DNA of 64,000 nucleotides, from the NCBI GenBank assembly GCA_900239685.1, contig OENT01000463.1, positions 48,017-112,016 of the forward strand, written 5' to 3'. This document shows, piece after piece, positions 23,334-35,704 of this stretch. The notes beneath the pieces are model-generated. The model ran no database searches and was not told where the DNA came from. It saw only the letters and a list, made by a program, of their open reading frames with translations. Position 1 is the first letter of the stretch, and each line of letters starts with the position of its first letter. The stretch comes from Rotaria macrura. Taxonomy: Eukaryota > Rotifera > Eurotatoria > Philodinida > Philodinidae. A program made the position numbers and the translations under genes.

Positions 23334-24426
23334 CTTGATACATTAAGAGCATATCTGACTGAGTATGGATTAATTGTACCATGCAAGATAGCATCACCTA
23401 TAGACAATCGTCCATCCTTACTCGTCTTCGCATTCTAAATAACTTTATCCACTGTTTTCTCGATCTGACATCGAACTAATTCATTCCTACGTCTAATATT
23501 GTTCTCGTGACCATGGCAAGATTGTCGAGGGCATGTATATTCATATATTAACATTCTCGATTCAGAGAAAAATGCTGCATATAATGAACAAGGAATTTTA
23601 TCAATGTATCAAGTAATCTATTAAAAGACAGGATAATAAATGGGAAAGCCCATAAGAGTAAAGATAGTTTACAGCAACTTGAAATCTTAGTATAATCTTG
23701 TAAAATGATGGAATGGAGGACGCTTCGATATTGCACTTTATAATCTTCTTTGGTTAATAGTTTATCAACTGCAAATAGAAACTATTGAAAAACAGTAGTG
23801 TAATTTGAGCTACTTATTTCATGAAGACATTGTATGTTAATGATCTTGTTTATAGATAAAAACACCTACCACAATGCTCCCGGGATTAATATGCGAAACA
23901 CGATGTGGTGGTTGTTGTTGCTAATTATTTAAAAATTGATCTGTTTTATTCATATTGGAGTATATTTCTTCATCATTGCTTACTTTACGGTATAGGGACT
24001 TCTGACGGGGGTAGAAGTTAGGTTCAAAATTCCTACCGTAAACACTTCAACACTCCTTTCAGATCTTATTTCACAAACCTTTTCTCGTCTTTCAACCATA
24101 AATAATACCGAAGTGAATGAAAAAGTTTCATTGATTTTATTAATGATTTTATCTTTTTACACTGATCTTACTTGAAAAATAGAATTGTGTAACCTTAACA
24201 TCAGAATAGTGTAATCCATATTAGAAAAAAGTCATAGTGTGCGCCTTGTATTTATATTTCTGGACAGGAAATTGAAGAATCAGTGCATTCAAGGCAAATG
24301 CAACGATGCTCCTTATTGTCTTAAAACATAAAGAATGTGATGAAGAAATTGATTTTTATCACTATCTTTCATTCAAAAAATTGATTTTTTGATTTTTTTT
24401 CTTAGCCAAAATTCTACGATTGTGTC
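23334..24426. other. no feature seen
   Basis: AT-rich intergenic DNA before the F-box remnant. No gene, RNA or long repeat is supported. Confidence 0.4.
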
Positions 24427-25266
24427 CGTTGCTGGCTTGACACATTTCCAATCGAATCAATTTATAAAATCTTCAACTATTTATTGACATCTGAAATCCT
24501 TCTTACTTTTACCAATGTTAGCACATATATTGATGTGGCTATATAGTCACATATTCAAACTATCGAGTCGATTTCACACATCGAATCTCAAGTCTGATTT
24601 CAATCTTTTCGTCTGTTTCGTTCAACCAGATCAAATCGTTTCTCTTACACTCTCGGATAGCCATGGCGTACCTCATCGCGAGCAACGTTTCTCTTTGTTC
24701 TATTTAAAATCGAAGATTTCGGTCGTTTACGATCGGGTAAAGTTGTCCCAACTTAAAACTGATTGGTTATAGTTGATCTATTCATATTTACATCAACTTG
24801 AGCATCTGAATTGTCTGCCATGCGTAACCAGTGAAATTGAGGATTCTTTCTTTGAACGGATTGATAGGACAGATTTCAAAATAGAAAATCACTTCACTAT
24901 GATATCCCTATCGTGTCTTCGACATTTAACAATCAGAGCATATTATTAAGATGACTTTGAAAATATTCTTACATGCAATTCGCAGCTGTTTATAATCATT
25001 GACTATTTATTTTTGTTGCTTTTCTCGAGATATTGAATCTAGTCTAGCTTTATGTCGATTAACTAGAATCATTTCGGAAATTAGGTGTAAATCGAATTCT
25101 AATTTAAAAACTGACGAGTAAGATATGAGCATTTTTTGAGTATGTACTCTATTGATCTATTCTAGTTTTATCGATGGACATAATCGAATTGTTTCTATTG
25201 AAGCTGTCTCATCTTCAACATTTAGTTTTAAATGAAAAAATTCAAATTGATATTACTGATGAGTAA
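24427..25266 (+). pseudogene. F-box/LRR-type protein remnant
   Basis: The first part reads LDTFPIESIYKIFNYLLTSE, an F-box-like helix pair of the type in bdelloid F-box proteins (LPxExxxxIFxYL). After a frameshift near 24540, a second frame continues with SDFNLFVCFVQPDQIVSLTLSD, the leucine-rich stretch that usually follows. A TAG at 24770-24772 interrupts the frame, which then resumes with LHQLEHLNCLP and SLSCLRHLTI up to 24949. A further LRR-like piece (ELFLLKLSHLQHLVLNE) lies at 25186-25266. F-box proteins recruit substrates to SCF ubiquitin ligases through Skp1. This copy has at least one frameshift and several stops, so it should not make that protein. Confidence 0.6.
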
Positions 25267-28200
25267 CGATAGGAAATACTAACAATAGCTTTGATCACAT
25301 TCAATTTTAATTTTCAAATAGAAGTGTGGGATTTGTATAGAGCGCATCTAATGAATCTTACACCCACTCCCATACCCTATAGTTAAGAACATCTTGATAA
25401 ATGAGACAGCATGTAATTAGTAACAAATTCGTTTTTGTATTGAAATTCTTTAACTAAACACTCCTTTCAAGACTTCTTCTATTTCATCATTGAGAACTTT
25501 TCTCAACAGAATGAATCTGATACTGGATCCGATCAGTCGACGAAATCGAACTACTCTTGAATCTGATGGTTGAAACCTATATAATTAGTATTATAGAAAT
25601 TCTTATGAAATCAGATCAGAGTTCTGCCTGATCGGACTGTCAGTATGATTATCCTCATTGGCATTGATTACAAGAGATCATCCCAATGTATAATTATAAT
25701 GATTTCATTTTTCGAGGAACATATTTTACCCATGTGATTCAAATTAGAAAAACCAGTGATATACAGTCTGTTGACTATTTAATAGAAGTTTCGCTCTACT
25801 ATCAGTAGTTAAACGATATTTTTTTTTAAATACAGCCAATGCATAGACATTATTCTCATGATTAAACAGTATAATTGTTGTTGGAACCTACTCATTTCCA
25901 AGGTTATGATTCTTTACAAATCAATGTCACTTGACATAAGCAACAATTGAGTAAATATTTTGTTTTATAAAAAATGTCACGTGCTTTGTATCCTCCTATA
26001 TTACAAGTCGGTTTTGTGGATCATCTGATGATCTTGACGAAAAATGCCATAAATAATATTCACAATTTTTTTTCAAAAACGATTTCGTCTCATTGAATAA
26101 TAACTAACTCAATATGTATAAGTTTACAAAAGAAAAAGAATGTTTTTCGTCAACTAAATTATTACTTAATCAATTGGTTGCAGAGACGAAATAAGATTTA
26201 TTTAGCAAAATCATAAGATCAGAAATGGTCTCCATGAATTTCTTCGTTAATTCCAAGATTTTTCATCAATTCATAGAAAAAAATCCAAATACTTTCGACG
26301 AATTTTCATCTAAAAACTATTATGCTTATTATAAACATAGAGTTGAAAAATTAAATGATACTCAAATTAGAATATATGAATAAGAATGATAACTTCTGCA
26401 GCTCAGAGAAAAGTATTCAAATCAATTTTCTAGTCACCGTTTATACAAAAATATATTTAACATTGCGCTAATCATACGAAACATCAGAAGTAGTTATTCG
26501 ATGAAAATTAGTAAAGTAAGTCATGGAAAATCGTTATCATAGTACACAAAAAACGTGTTTTCTTTTTGTATAACATTCAAATTTGAAACGATGTTTAAAA
26601 AAAACTTTTCTTTTTTGACCTCCTGTCGCTGTAGCAAAAACATATAATTAAATAAAAACAATCAGTATTTTACTTCGACAGATTTCCGACTGGCATTACC
26701 TCAAGTAATTGTATTACACGGATTATTTTTCATCTTCTTAACAGTATTTATGCAAATAGTTAATTTTCCCAAGTTTTAGCTTCATCCATTTTTCATCTGT
26801 GAATTTTATGATGAAAAAGAAGTTAACTCGATTCTGATCCATTGTTTATATAATATATTATTAGAATTAATTAGTTCTCTAATCAATCAACTGATTAATC
26901 ATCTCAGTGAATAGCTATCTTTGTAGAGTGGCACTGTGTTGGTAGACTGAACGTGTTCGACGATCGAATATTGTACATGAAGTTTTCTTGATAAACGACC
27001 AGGGCTATTGAAACTTTAAAAAAAACAATTGCTGCCGAAGCGGTTACATTATTGGTGATTGGCAAGAATATTCTTCGATTAACCTACTTTCAACGAAAAA
27101 CAAATGTTCGTTATTGGAAAGTTCGCATAATTCTTTTTCTAATTTTCAGAAACAGTCATACTAACTTCATGTTTTAACAGTTTGAGTTGCATGAATCTTG
27201 ATGAAGTATACTGATTGATGTGTAATGAACATTGGATTAGAAGTTTAGCCACAGTGGAGATATTTTTGTGTCTCGTTTTTCCACATTCTGAAACGGCTAA
27301 TTTTTCAAAACAATTTCATCCAATGTCTAATTCGTTTCATGATGTTTATTTTCGAAATGATAATACTATCAGCAGTTCAGGAAAGTCAACTGAAGCTTGA
27401 CAATTAATAATTTTATTGAAATCAAATCAATTCGTTTTAGATGAGTAGTAATGTAATCCTAAACACGTAACCATCGCAGACGTTTTCTTTGCAACGGACT
27501 TCGAATGTATTTTTCGTTCGTCTATGAGTGAAGAGAAAAATTCAACAATCGCGAAAACATATCAAAGAATAAACCTGCAATTCAGCCTGTTTCACAAGAG
27601 CTGACTAAGACCATGCGCACATTGTACATGCATGAACTTTTCATTATTGCTTCAGTATTAAAGTAATTTCTAAGGTGTGTTCCCCTATCGAAAGTTCATT
27701 ATTATAATGCAGATTATTTCTTCTGGTTCCTTTTCATTGAACACTATTTTTCTGTCCCCGATCATCACTGTTTTGTATTGCTGATACTAGAAGTGAATTA
27801 AGGAAGGAGTATCTTCAATCAGCAGTCAAATAACATCACTAGGAGAAATCATAAAATCTTCTTCTTTGTGCAGTAAGAATTTCAGAACAGTTTAACTCAT
27901 TTTTATATCCATACACCAATATTATTAAAAAGAACATTGCACTATAAAAATGCAAAAATAATATAAATTCTTTCATAAAATTAGACGTCATGTTTGAGAG
28001 ATCCCAACCAATCTTTAATTATTTCGTATTTGAGAGAAAAAACGTGGATAGGAATTGCTTATGCCTTTAAGCTCGGTTAGATTCATTGAATAGAATAACT
28101 CTCAAAGAAACTGCGTTATTGTGAACAAAATATGGTTCCAGAAAATTTTCACTTGAAACATATCTTGTAATTAATTATTGCTCAGTTCTCGTTGGTGATA

Positions 28201-29528
28201 TTTTAGGTGGAGTACGTTATGCTTAAAAATTCTACTGCTTCTACTGAATTGCTACTATGTTGAAATATTTATTGAAAAAAAAGCCTTTTTTAATAAATAT
28301 TTTAACGCACGAATAGTTTTGCTCAGATGATTTCATACTCTTTTTAAGCTCGGCTAGTAGCCATACACGAAGTGTTTGAAATTATCAAAAATTAGCTTAA
28401 AAATGGACGAGAGTTCGATATGAATGATCATTATTACACGATCTAGGATTAATTTTCTTTGTATGTACAGTCGTTCAATAGAGATGTATGTAGATGTTTG
28501 TGAAAGATATGGACCAATCATGAACACTATTAGTAGTTTTGAAGCTGATAAGAAATAGTTTCAGATGATTTTTGAACATTTCCCTCTGGGAAAAATAAAA
28601 ATAATTTTTTTTTTTGTTTTTGGAAGAGTGGATGACTTTCAGAATGTGATTGTATCCGTACAGAAACGAATGCACTGAGTATTCAAGAGTGATCTAATAT
28701 CATAAAACTACTTTGATGCATCAGTCTTTCTTTCATTCTATTGGTAGGCATCGAGAACCGATAATAATGCGTATTTTTTATTACACCATATTTATTCTGC
28801 ATGGTTTCGTCTGAGTCGCCACGTTGTGTGTCACAAGCGCTTCAGAATTTTTTCAGTGACTCGAAGAAAAAACATCAACAAGGATCAGCAGGGTAAAAAG
28901 TTTAGATTTGCAAGTTTGCCATTTCTTTTGGAGACATTTAATATTGATAAGCATTTTCTATGACTTCTATGCGTTTCTGTATGCATTTCTTTTAAGTTTT
29001 CAAACAAATTATTTTGTTTTTGTCGAATTCATGCGTCGTAATTCGTGTACATTCAATAATCGAAGATAGACATATGTCTATATGACAGAGAAGTTGCTTG
29101 GTTCATTTCATTGCTTTATTTAATGGAAAAATTTGATAGCGCTCTCTCAACAATTGTGTCGAATATTGTTACAACTTTCATTTCAAAATAGAACAGTGTG
29201 TATAGAATTCTTTTTCCTTTCGTTCGCACTCCCGGTGAAATCGTCAGTTTTTCCTTCTTGTAGAATTACAATATGTTTTCATTAAGTGTCAATTAACGAG
29301 ATTCGCTTGCTCCGAAAACAAACTAAATCTAGAAGACGAGCGGCAGCTATGTGTAGTTTTCGAAAACTGGTATTTTTTCTGTTTACTATTCACTGAAAGG
29401 TATTAATTATCTACAACCACTGATGTACAAGTATTTGCACACTAAGTCATTATTTTGAGTGTCGCAAGTTAAAATTTTTCTATTCAATTTTCGAAGTACG
29501 TACGTTTTGAACAATTTTTTAGACAGAC
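25267..29528. other. long gene-free AT-rich region
   Basis: About 4.2 kb without a supported gene. Short open frames are present but carry no codon pattern or motif. Only homopolymer runs are visible. Confidence 0.4.
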
Positions 29529-29678
29529 ATGTCAAAGAAACTGTTTCATGGTGATCCTGATCGAAACAACAAATTTTGGGTTTATCCCCGACATAAGCCA
29601 TTACACAATGCCTATTGGGATACTCACAATCCAAATGATCTATGCGATAATTATACTTGTCATGGATCCATATCATGA
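29529..29678 (+). CDS. small ORF 1 of a tandem pair (49 aa, HGDP/FWVYPR family)
   Basis: The frame starts at ATG 29529 and meets TGA at 29676-29678. From FHGDP to the stop it aligns without gaps over 44 residues with the ORF at 30840. Shared blocks include HGDP, FWVYPR, KPL, DT-N and DLCDNYT. Six codons differ only at synonymous third positions, which argues for past coding selection. After the TGA the same frame continues for 13 codons, with YQCNGH at 29694-29711 and a TAA at 29718-29720. Both the UGA and YQCNGH are at the same spacing in the partner. No signal peptide or known domain is seen. A CAG-type acceptor lies 2 bp before the ATG, so this could be an internal exon. Confidence 0.45.
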   Translation: MSKKLFHGDPDRNNKFWVYPRHKPLHNAYWDTHNPNDLCDNYTCHGSIS

Positions 29679-29720
29679 TTTCAACCGCAGACATATCAAT
29701 GCAATGGTCATCAAAAGTAA

Positions 29721-30839
29721 ATGATAAACACCATCAAAATACGATTTTCTATTAAAAATCAAATCTGAATCAATCTTCTCATTTTAGGGTACATGCTACA
29801 TTTATGTTGACGTTCAAGTTTCATGTTGATATTTTGAAATACGTATACAATGGCTAGATTTATGTTTTTGAAAGAAAAGCTACGTGAAATCAAAACGTTT
29901 CGTCTCAAAACTCATGAAATCATCAGTTCGGATTTGTTTCTCTTTTTCAAGCTACGATTCGGTAGTAGATGGGAGTCAATGAGATTATGCTTTATCTAGG
30001 ACTGTGGCCCATAGTATTTTTCGAGTTCGTAGAAAAAAATAGAATTTTAATTTATGATATATTTTCTTCCGATCGAGTTAATTTACAAATCATTCATCGA
30101 CTTGAAAATATGTCAATAGGTTACAAGGGCTGAGCAGCGATTCAAGTCTACATGACGCTCTATTCATATAGATTGCCTACGTGTTATAAGTGTAGAACAG
30201 GAAAAAGCAGTAGTGACTCGATTATAGATTGCTCAATAACGTAAAATAAACATTCTTTCACAGATATGTATTGTATTTTTCTAGTGATATTTTGAGCAAG
30301 CCACAGTTACAATTAGATCCATCGATCGAGAATATCTTGTGCTAAAGTTCAGCCTTGTGACGACAAATAAGTACGCGTATGTACTACTTTGTTTCACAGG
30401 TTTATATCAATTGAAACTACCGGCTTGTGTATTGTATATTATATTTGCCACGTGCTTTATATGACACTAAGACAGTTGGCTTGTCTTAGGTCAGTTTTCA
30501 TGCTGACTTTCAAATGAAACTAAGCATGAAAACTATGCTGATGATGTTAACTACAGCGAATTGAATTGAGTAAGATTCTGACTATAAATACTTGACGCTG
30601 AGTTTAATTCCTGTAGTTTTCCGAGTTATTTCATAGGACTTAATAAGTTGTACTGCAGTACATGTAATGATCAGAGTACTATTGATTTTCAGTAGACATT
30701 TGTAAAAAAAATAAGCCTAGTCTTTCTTGTAAATCAGATTCATTAAACAGTACTTATATTTTTTCAGGACTACCGTAGGATTAATTTCTCGAAATAGGAG
30801 ACATGTGCATTTAGGATATCTATTGCATTTTAGTTAGAT
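29721..30839. other. spacer between the paired small ORFs
   Basis: No further coding sequence is recognised. The duplicated similarity does not extend clearly upstream of either ATG, so the duplication boundary is close to the ORFs or the flanks have diverged. Confidence 0.4.
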
Positions 30840-30995
30840 ATGGCTACTTCAGAATTATATTATCATGGTGATCCAAATCATAGCAATCACTTTTGGGTTT
30901 ATCCTCGAGACAAACCATTGAAAAATTCAGTTTGCGATACTTATAATGCATCTGATCTATGCGATAACTATACTCGTCTCGGAATGAATTCCTGA
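30840..30995 (+). CDS. small ORF 2 of a tandem pair (51 aa, HGDP/FWVYPR family)
   Basis: ATG at 30840, TGA at 30993-30995. It is the paralogue of the ORF at 29529, with the same blocks HGDP, FWVYPR, KPL, DT-N and DLCDNYT. After the TGA the frame stays open for 15 codons, with YQCNGH at 31011-31028 (five codons past the UGA, as in the partner) and a TAG at 31041-31043. The five codons between UGA and YQCNGH are not conserved, while the frame and spacing are. An AG acceptor-like site lies 2 bp before the ATG. The function is unknown. It could be a tiny gene with UGA read-through, a selenocysteine codon, or a pair of relics. Confidence 0.45.
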   Translation: MATSELYYHGDPNHSNHFWVYPRDKPLKNSVCDTYNASDLCDNYTRLGMNS

Positions 30996-31525
30996 TCACT
31001 CATAAAAGTGTATCAATGCAATGGACATGACATGTACGCGTAGTGAGCATAGTTGAAATAGAGAAGCTTTTCTCTTAATCAAAATATACATCAACCGTTT
31101 ACCTTTCTAGTGTGTCAGACATTGCTGATAAAGTTTAAATCTTCCTGAACAACAACGGTCGGTGATGTTGACAAAAGGACGAGTGGCTACCATGTACTTT
31201 CAAATGAAGATCAAAGTGTTTATTTCATCGAGCTATTTCCTCTTTTTATGTTATACGACTCTATTTTATATGTGTTCCGATATTGATCGTTGTGTAGAAA
31301 ACCACATAAGAACAATGATAGTTAAAATCGAAAGTTGTTTTCTCAAATGATTTTAACCTGAGAGTAATTTTCTTGTTGGCCTTCTTCACATGAACTTTAT
31401 TCGGCTACCACTAATGCTTGCTAGTACGACGTATCGAGCTTACCGTCAATTATTTAAATAAATGTTTGACAAACCGAATTGAACTCTAAAATTTCGATGT
31501 TTGCATTTGGTCTTGAAATCTAGCA

Positions 31526-32614
31526 TTGAATTACGTTCCACTTGCACAGCAGATGCTAGTGGTAACTAAAATTTCTCCAGTTGAAAAGGATGTTTTGACT
31601 GAACTTGCCGATTTATCCATACTAACTTGCTTTTACTTGAGGGTTCGGCTATTCATCTTTTCAATTAATTTCAGATGTGAATACTTCCCTTCGATTTATA
31701 AGTCGACGAATGCTTAGCAAAGAAATCGGATGAATTATTCATTCGAGAAGAAAAGGCTGGTATTATAATTCAGGAAAAATTGTATTGAACAATAAACTCA
31801 TTCAAACATACCTGAAAGTTATTATTTTTCAAATGTACCCATTGGCAGAATTTCTTGACCAAAAACAAGTCAATTGAATTGTTAAAAGATTCACTCATTC
31901 TTACATAGACATGATCATCCTACCGAAACGTACAATGTTTTGATGCCGATTAAGAATGAAAAAATTTATTTTCAGTTTCTTCACCGAAATCTTTCATCAT
32001 AAATAAATCATTGAAACTTGAATTCATATGATATGATAAATGTCATGGAATCCATTGAGAAAAACTTAATCAGCATTCCATTCGAAGCCATCGATCAACA
32101 ATTTTTCAGTTTAGCATATGAAGTATTTCTTAATGTCAGTGCTGGAGAAGAAGAAAAGTAATAAAATCACTGATAGATAGATATATATATATACATATAA
32201 AGTTTCATTTCTTATCTTATATCACAAAATCAATAACCGTATGTATTTCAGTGGTTTCATATGGTATTTAGTCTTCAAAGTTTGCCTTTTATTTTTCCAA
32301 TAACCAAGCTGGGTATTGAGAAGTGATCATCACTCGACATGGCCCGATCTCTCTTATATCGATTGCTAATCACTGGTATGATATGAAAACGATTTCTTCG
32401 ATCACTGGAGTTTCTATGTGAATTACATACAGAGTGAAAAAAAAGATTCTTTCGTCTACTCGAAAGCATACGAAAAAATGATGAAATATGTCTTTCTGAC
32501 TTGGGGAGATTGCTTACCAGTGAAAAAATCGCTCTACCATAAAGCTGTGACAACAGAAATTCAACGCTTCGTGCACTCTAGCCAATCGTCTTTTATTATT
32601 TCCACACAACTGTA
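31526..32614 (+). other. island of coding-like fragments (unrecognised, possibly decayed gene)
   Basis: Several plus-strand pieces look protein-like: one from 31526 (LNYVPLAQQMLVV...SPVEKDVLTELADL), a 38-codon ATG ORF near 32044-32162 (begins MESIEKNLISIPFEAIDQQF), and one at 32384-32614 (contains DHWSFYVNYIQSEKKDSF and WGDCLPVKK). They are separated by stops and do not join by clean introns that I could find. No family is recognised. Chance frames remain possible. Confidence 0.2.
32176..32202. repeat. GATA/AT microsatellite
   Basis: A short run of GATA units followed by AT dinucleotides. Confidence 0.7.
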
Positions 32615-33194
32615 GCGACCATATCAATATGCATTTGTATATAAGAGACATTTGTCAAACGCACAATGTTGGAAAGGGCTAAAATTGCTCTTCTCGCTCG
32701 ACATTCAAGTCACCAAGATAGAGAACCTTTCAAAGCGAAGGCTGAATTTTAAATCAGCACAGAAAACTCAATTGTGGTTCTCGTAAGGCAAATGTCGAAA
32801 AATCACGTTAAGTGCAGCTATAAATCAAAAGAGAAATACTGAAAGAAAACAGTCACATAAATAATAAAAGCAGATTTTGGGACGGAAATGAAAGTTGTGG
32901 AATCATTTAGTGACCAGTAGCGATTGGTTCGGCTTTTAAACCTTATTTTAAATACGTAATTGATTCTGATATAAAATTAAAGCTACTGAAGGTAATGTTT
33001 GCTGAATATAAGTTGAACAGTGTAAATTTCATCGTTTCAAAGAGTTTCCCTTCGGCTGATCCATTCTGCTCAAAGAATAGTCAGTCTAGTAGTAGTGTAG
33101 AGTAGAGCATCGGAAGTGCTAGCCATAAAAAAGTAAATCATTTTGAATCTCTGCTTTCAAAACTATATCGCGAGAGATTGGCTAAGTTAATCAA

Positions 33195-33335
33195 ATTGAA
33201 ATTCAAGAAACGAAAATTGTCTTCTATGAACATTATATGTCATGAGTTCACACGCAATAGGTAACATTGGATGTCAAATCTTTCGTGTGTGATCAAAGTG
33301 AAGAGTAACACTATTTATTTTATTTGAATGTCGTT
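33195..33335. repeat. dispersed repeat copy (partner at 49247-49395)
   Basis: Shares AAATTCAAGAAACG, GTTCA-ACGCAATA-GTAAC, a TTGTGTGT-type segment and CTATTTATTTTAT in the same order and spacing with 49247-49395. Similarity is roughly 70% over about 140 bp. No coding content. Confidence 0.55.
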
Positions 33336-33554
33336 TTAAGTAAGCGCACTCATCCACAATCATTGTTGGATCTTTTTCGCAGTCCGATGATGTTTACTTT
33401 CTCACGAACAATTTATTAGCTTGAGAATGAGATATGGTGACTTCTAAATACCATGGGACGCCGTGTTATGCCCGTTTGAAGTGCAAAAACACTCACCAGC
33501 AGGACGGTCCCAAAAAGAGAATAATACGAGGTGAATGAGCATCAAAGATGATAT

Positions 33555-33650
33555 GATCTAATGTTTTCGTTGCATTTAATGACAAAGACATCTAATCGAA
33601 ATTGGATTATGTTATTCATTGAAGATTATTCTTGTCACATAAAAGTAGAT
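33555..33650 (+). repeat. third piece of the IML-VED repeat
   Basis: Reads LMTKTSNRNWIMLFIEDY in one frame. It resembles the two arms at 18265-18745. Diverged. Confidence 0.35.
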
Positions 33651-34237
33651 TATTATAGTTGTCGCCACGTTTTATTAAGAGAAAACTTAATCCTATATGA
33701 AATCCTTTATGTACAGTACGTTCTTTTCTCACAAACACTGTTTTTATATTGAAGAAAAAATCAAATCTTCGTCGATTTAGAATGATATTTTTCACAAAGA
33801 GATTAGTAAGTTTGGTTTATATTTGGCATTAAATCGAAGTTTTGGTTTTGTTGATATCTGTTAGAACTGTTGGGATTTTCTAGATACTTTTCACTTAAGC
33901 CATTCTGTTTGACAGAGGTACAGATATTTCTCTTCAACTATTCTGGTCCATACACAAGGTAATCGGTACACATATATCATAGAGTACAATGAAATTATCA
34001 AGTTGCACGTGTACAAAGAAATTCAGAATGATCGAATTTTAATTCAATGTGCTGCATTTTTTTCTAGCTATTTACCTACATACAAAGTCTGTGTTTATTT
34101 TCTTCATACGAATAAATACATTACACTCCTCCGACTCAAATATAACGATAAGAAGATAAGAACAAATGAAATTCTTACATCCCTTTCTTCAATAGACGCA
34201 TTTTGAGAACACTTTATTTACAAGCTAACTATATCAA

Positions 34238-35704
34238 ATGTCTGGTACGGTGGTTTCTTCTTTAAGGCTCAATTGTTTCGATAAGTATTTCTGTGCTCAC
34301 GGCAGTTGGACAACTATTGCACATGCTGCTCATCTCACTGGCAACCGTTCACCATTGATTGAGAATGCTTCCAATGCCATTCAATGTCTTCTGAAGCGTC
34401 ACTCTCGAATGCGTACATGTCTTCGAGTTGACGCCAATCACTAATTTCTCGACTTTTTCGAATACAATAGTGAATATTTATCAAGTGATTTATTTTTTTC
34501 AAATCTTAAAACCAATGATTCTTGGGAAAATATTGTTGAACAGCGATGTAATGAAAATCCATATTCAAAAGATGAAACGATCATATTTCCTCTCTTTCAT
34601 TTTATGCTGTTATTCAATTCAGAGGAATCTGTTGAGGATATTTTTCATTTGATTATCTTCGAGAATCATTGTGCCTCCGATGGTCGAAGCGGATTTATTC
34701 TCATCAATGACTTTTTGACTTTGGCTACTACATCAAATCTTCTTCCAACATCAGAAGCACTTAACGCAGATATTCTTCCATTGATTAGTCAAATGATTCC
34801 ACGTCCATTTGGCCTTCTTTATCCTTTGACGTCATTTATTGGTAAGAAAATTTTCAAACATGAACTACGTCAGTTAGTACGTCCGCGTATTCCTGTCACA
34901 TCAATTCCTCATCCCAGTTATGAATCCTCGAAATTTTCTGTTCAACAATATAAATATAAGTGTCTGTTTGCTTCGAGTTCTTTCAATCTCTATGACAATT
35001 TTCATCAACAATGTTGTTTGCATGAATTGACAATAAATGGTCCACTTTTTGCCTGTCTCTTATTAGCCATTCATCATTGCTTTCCCCTTAGCAACAATAC
35101 TCTATTAAAACCATTCAAGATCGGAATGAATTTTGATATGCGTTCACGTCTCCCTCAGTCTCCTCTCACACCATCATCAGTCGGTTTCTTTGTTGGTGTA
35201 AGTGAAATCACACTCTACCAATCACTTTCTATTCGATCAACTCGTTTTTGGACATCAGCACATAAATGTATGACAATCACTCGAAATCAACTGAACAGAG
35301 TAGGAGTTCCATTAGTAATGAATATGCTCACTGATATTTCAGATAATGAACATGAGTTCAACCACTTTGATCGACTGTTTCCCGAAGGACGACAAGCAGA
35401 ATTAGCCTTTTCAAATATTGGCAAATACCCGTTTTCATGTCAATACAATCAAGGCGAAATAAGACTGCGAGGTTTGCATGTCATCAATAATGCAAGTTTG
35501 TATCGTGCATCGACGGTGGTGTTTGTTACTTGTGCTGGTGATGGTCAGTTGGACTTTTCCTTGGCCCATGAAATGAAAAGTGAACAGAAAGCTAAACAAT
35601 TCCTTGATTCTTATGTGCGTCTACTTGAAACATGCGCTGATAGTGTACGTTGCAATATTGAGACAACTCTCGATCAATTGTTAAAAAGTGTTGAAGCGCC
35701 GTGA
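34238..35704 (+). pseudogene. PapA/condensation-type acyltransferase with one nonsense codon
   Basis: A single frame of 489 codons from ATG 34238 to TGA 35702-35704, interrupted only by a TAA at 34442-34444. The N-terminal part (LRLNCFDKYF, then LLKRHSRMRTCLRV) and the central NHCASDGRSG match the HxxxDG active-site region of condensation-domain/alcohol-acyltransferase enzymes such as PapA5. These transfer acyl groups from CoA or carrier-protein thioesters to alcohols. The C-terminal part contains FSNIGKYPFS and a VTCAGDGQLDFSL stretch typical of the second lobe. The length is normal for the family. No intron with matching phase removes the stop: a 44-bp GT-AG stretch around it would put a TGA in frame. 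The gene is therefore either freshly inactivated, read through, or carries a sequencing error. The family is bacterial or fungal in the main, consistent with horizontal origin. Confidence 0.7.

Noticed and set aside
29660..29692. Tiny intron removing the UGA in the small ORF pair
   Set aside because: Possible GT-AG stretches are 32 and 33 nt, shorter than any intron seen here, and would leave the two copies in different frames. Not fully excluded, so listed as an alternative.
34396..34486. An intron spanning the TAA in the acyltransferase
   Set aside because: The only nearby GT-AG stretch (44 bp) joins to a TGA, and the codons on both sides of the TAA read as family sequence.
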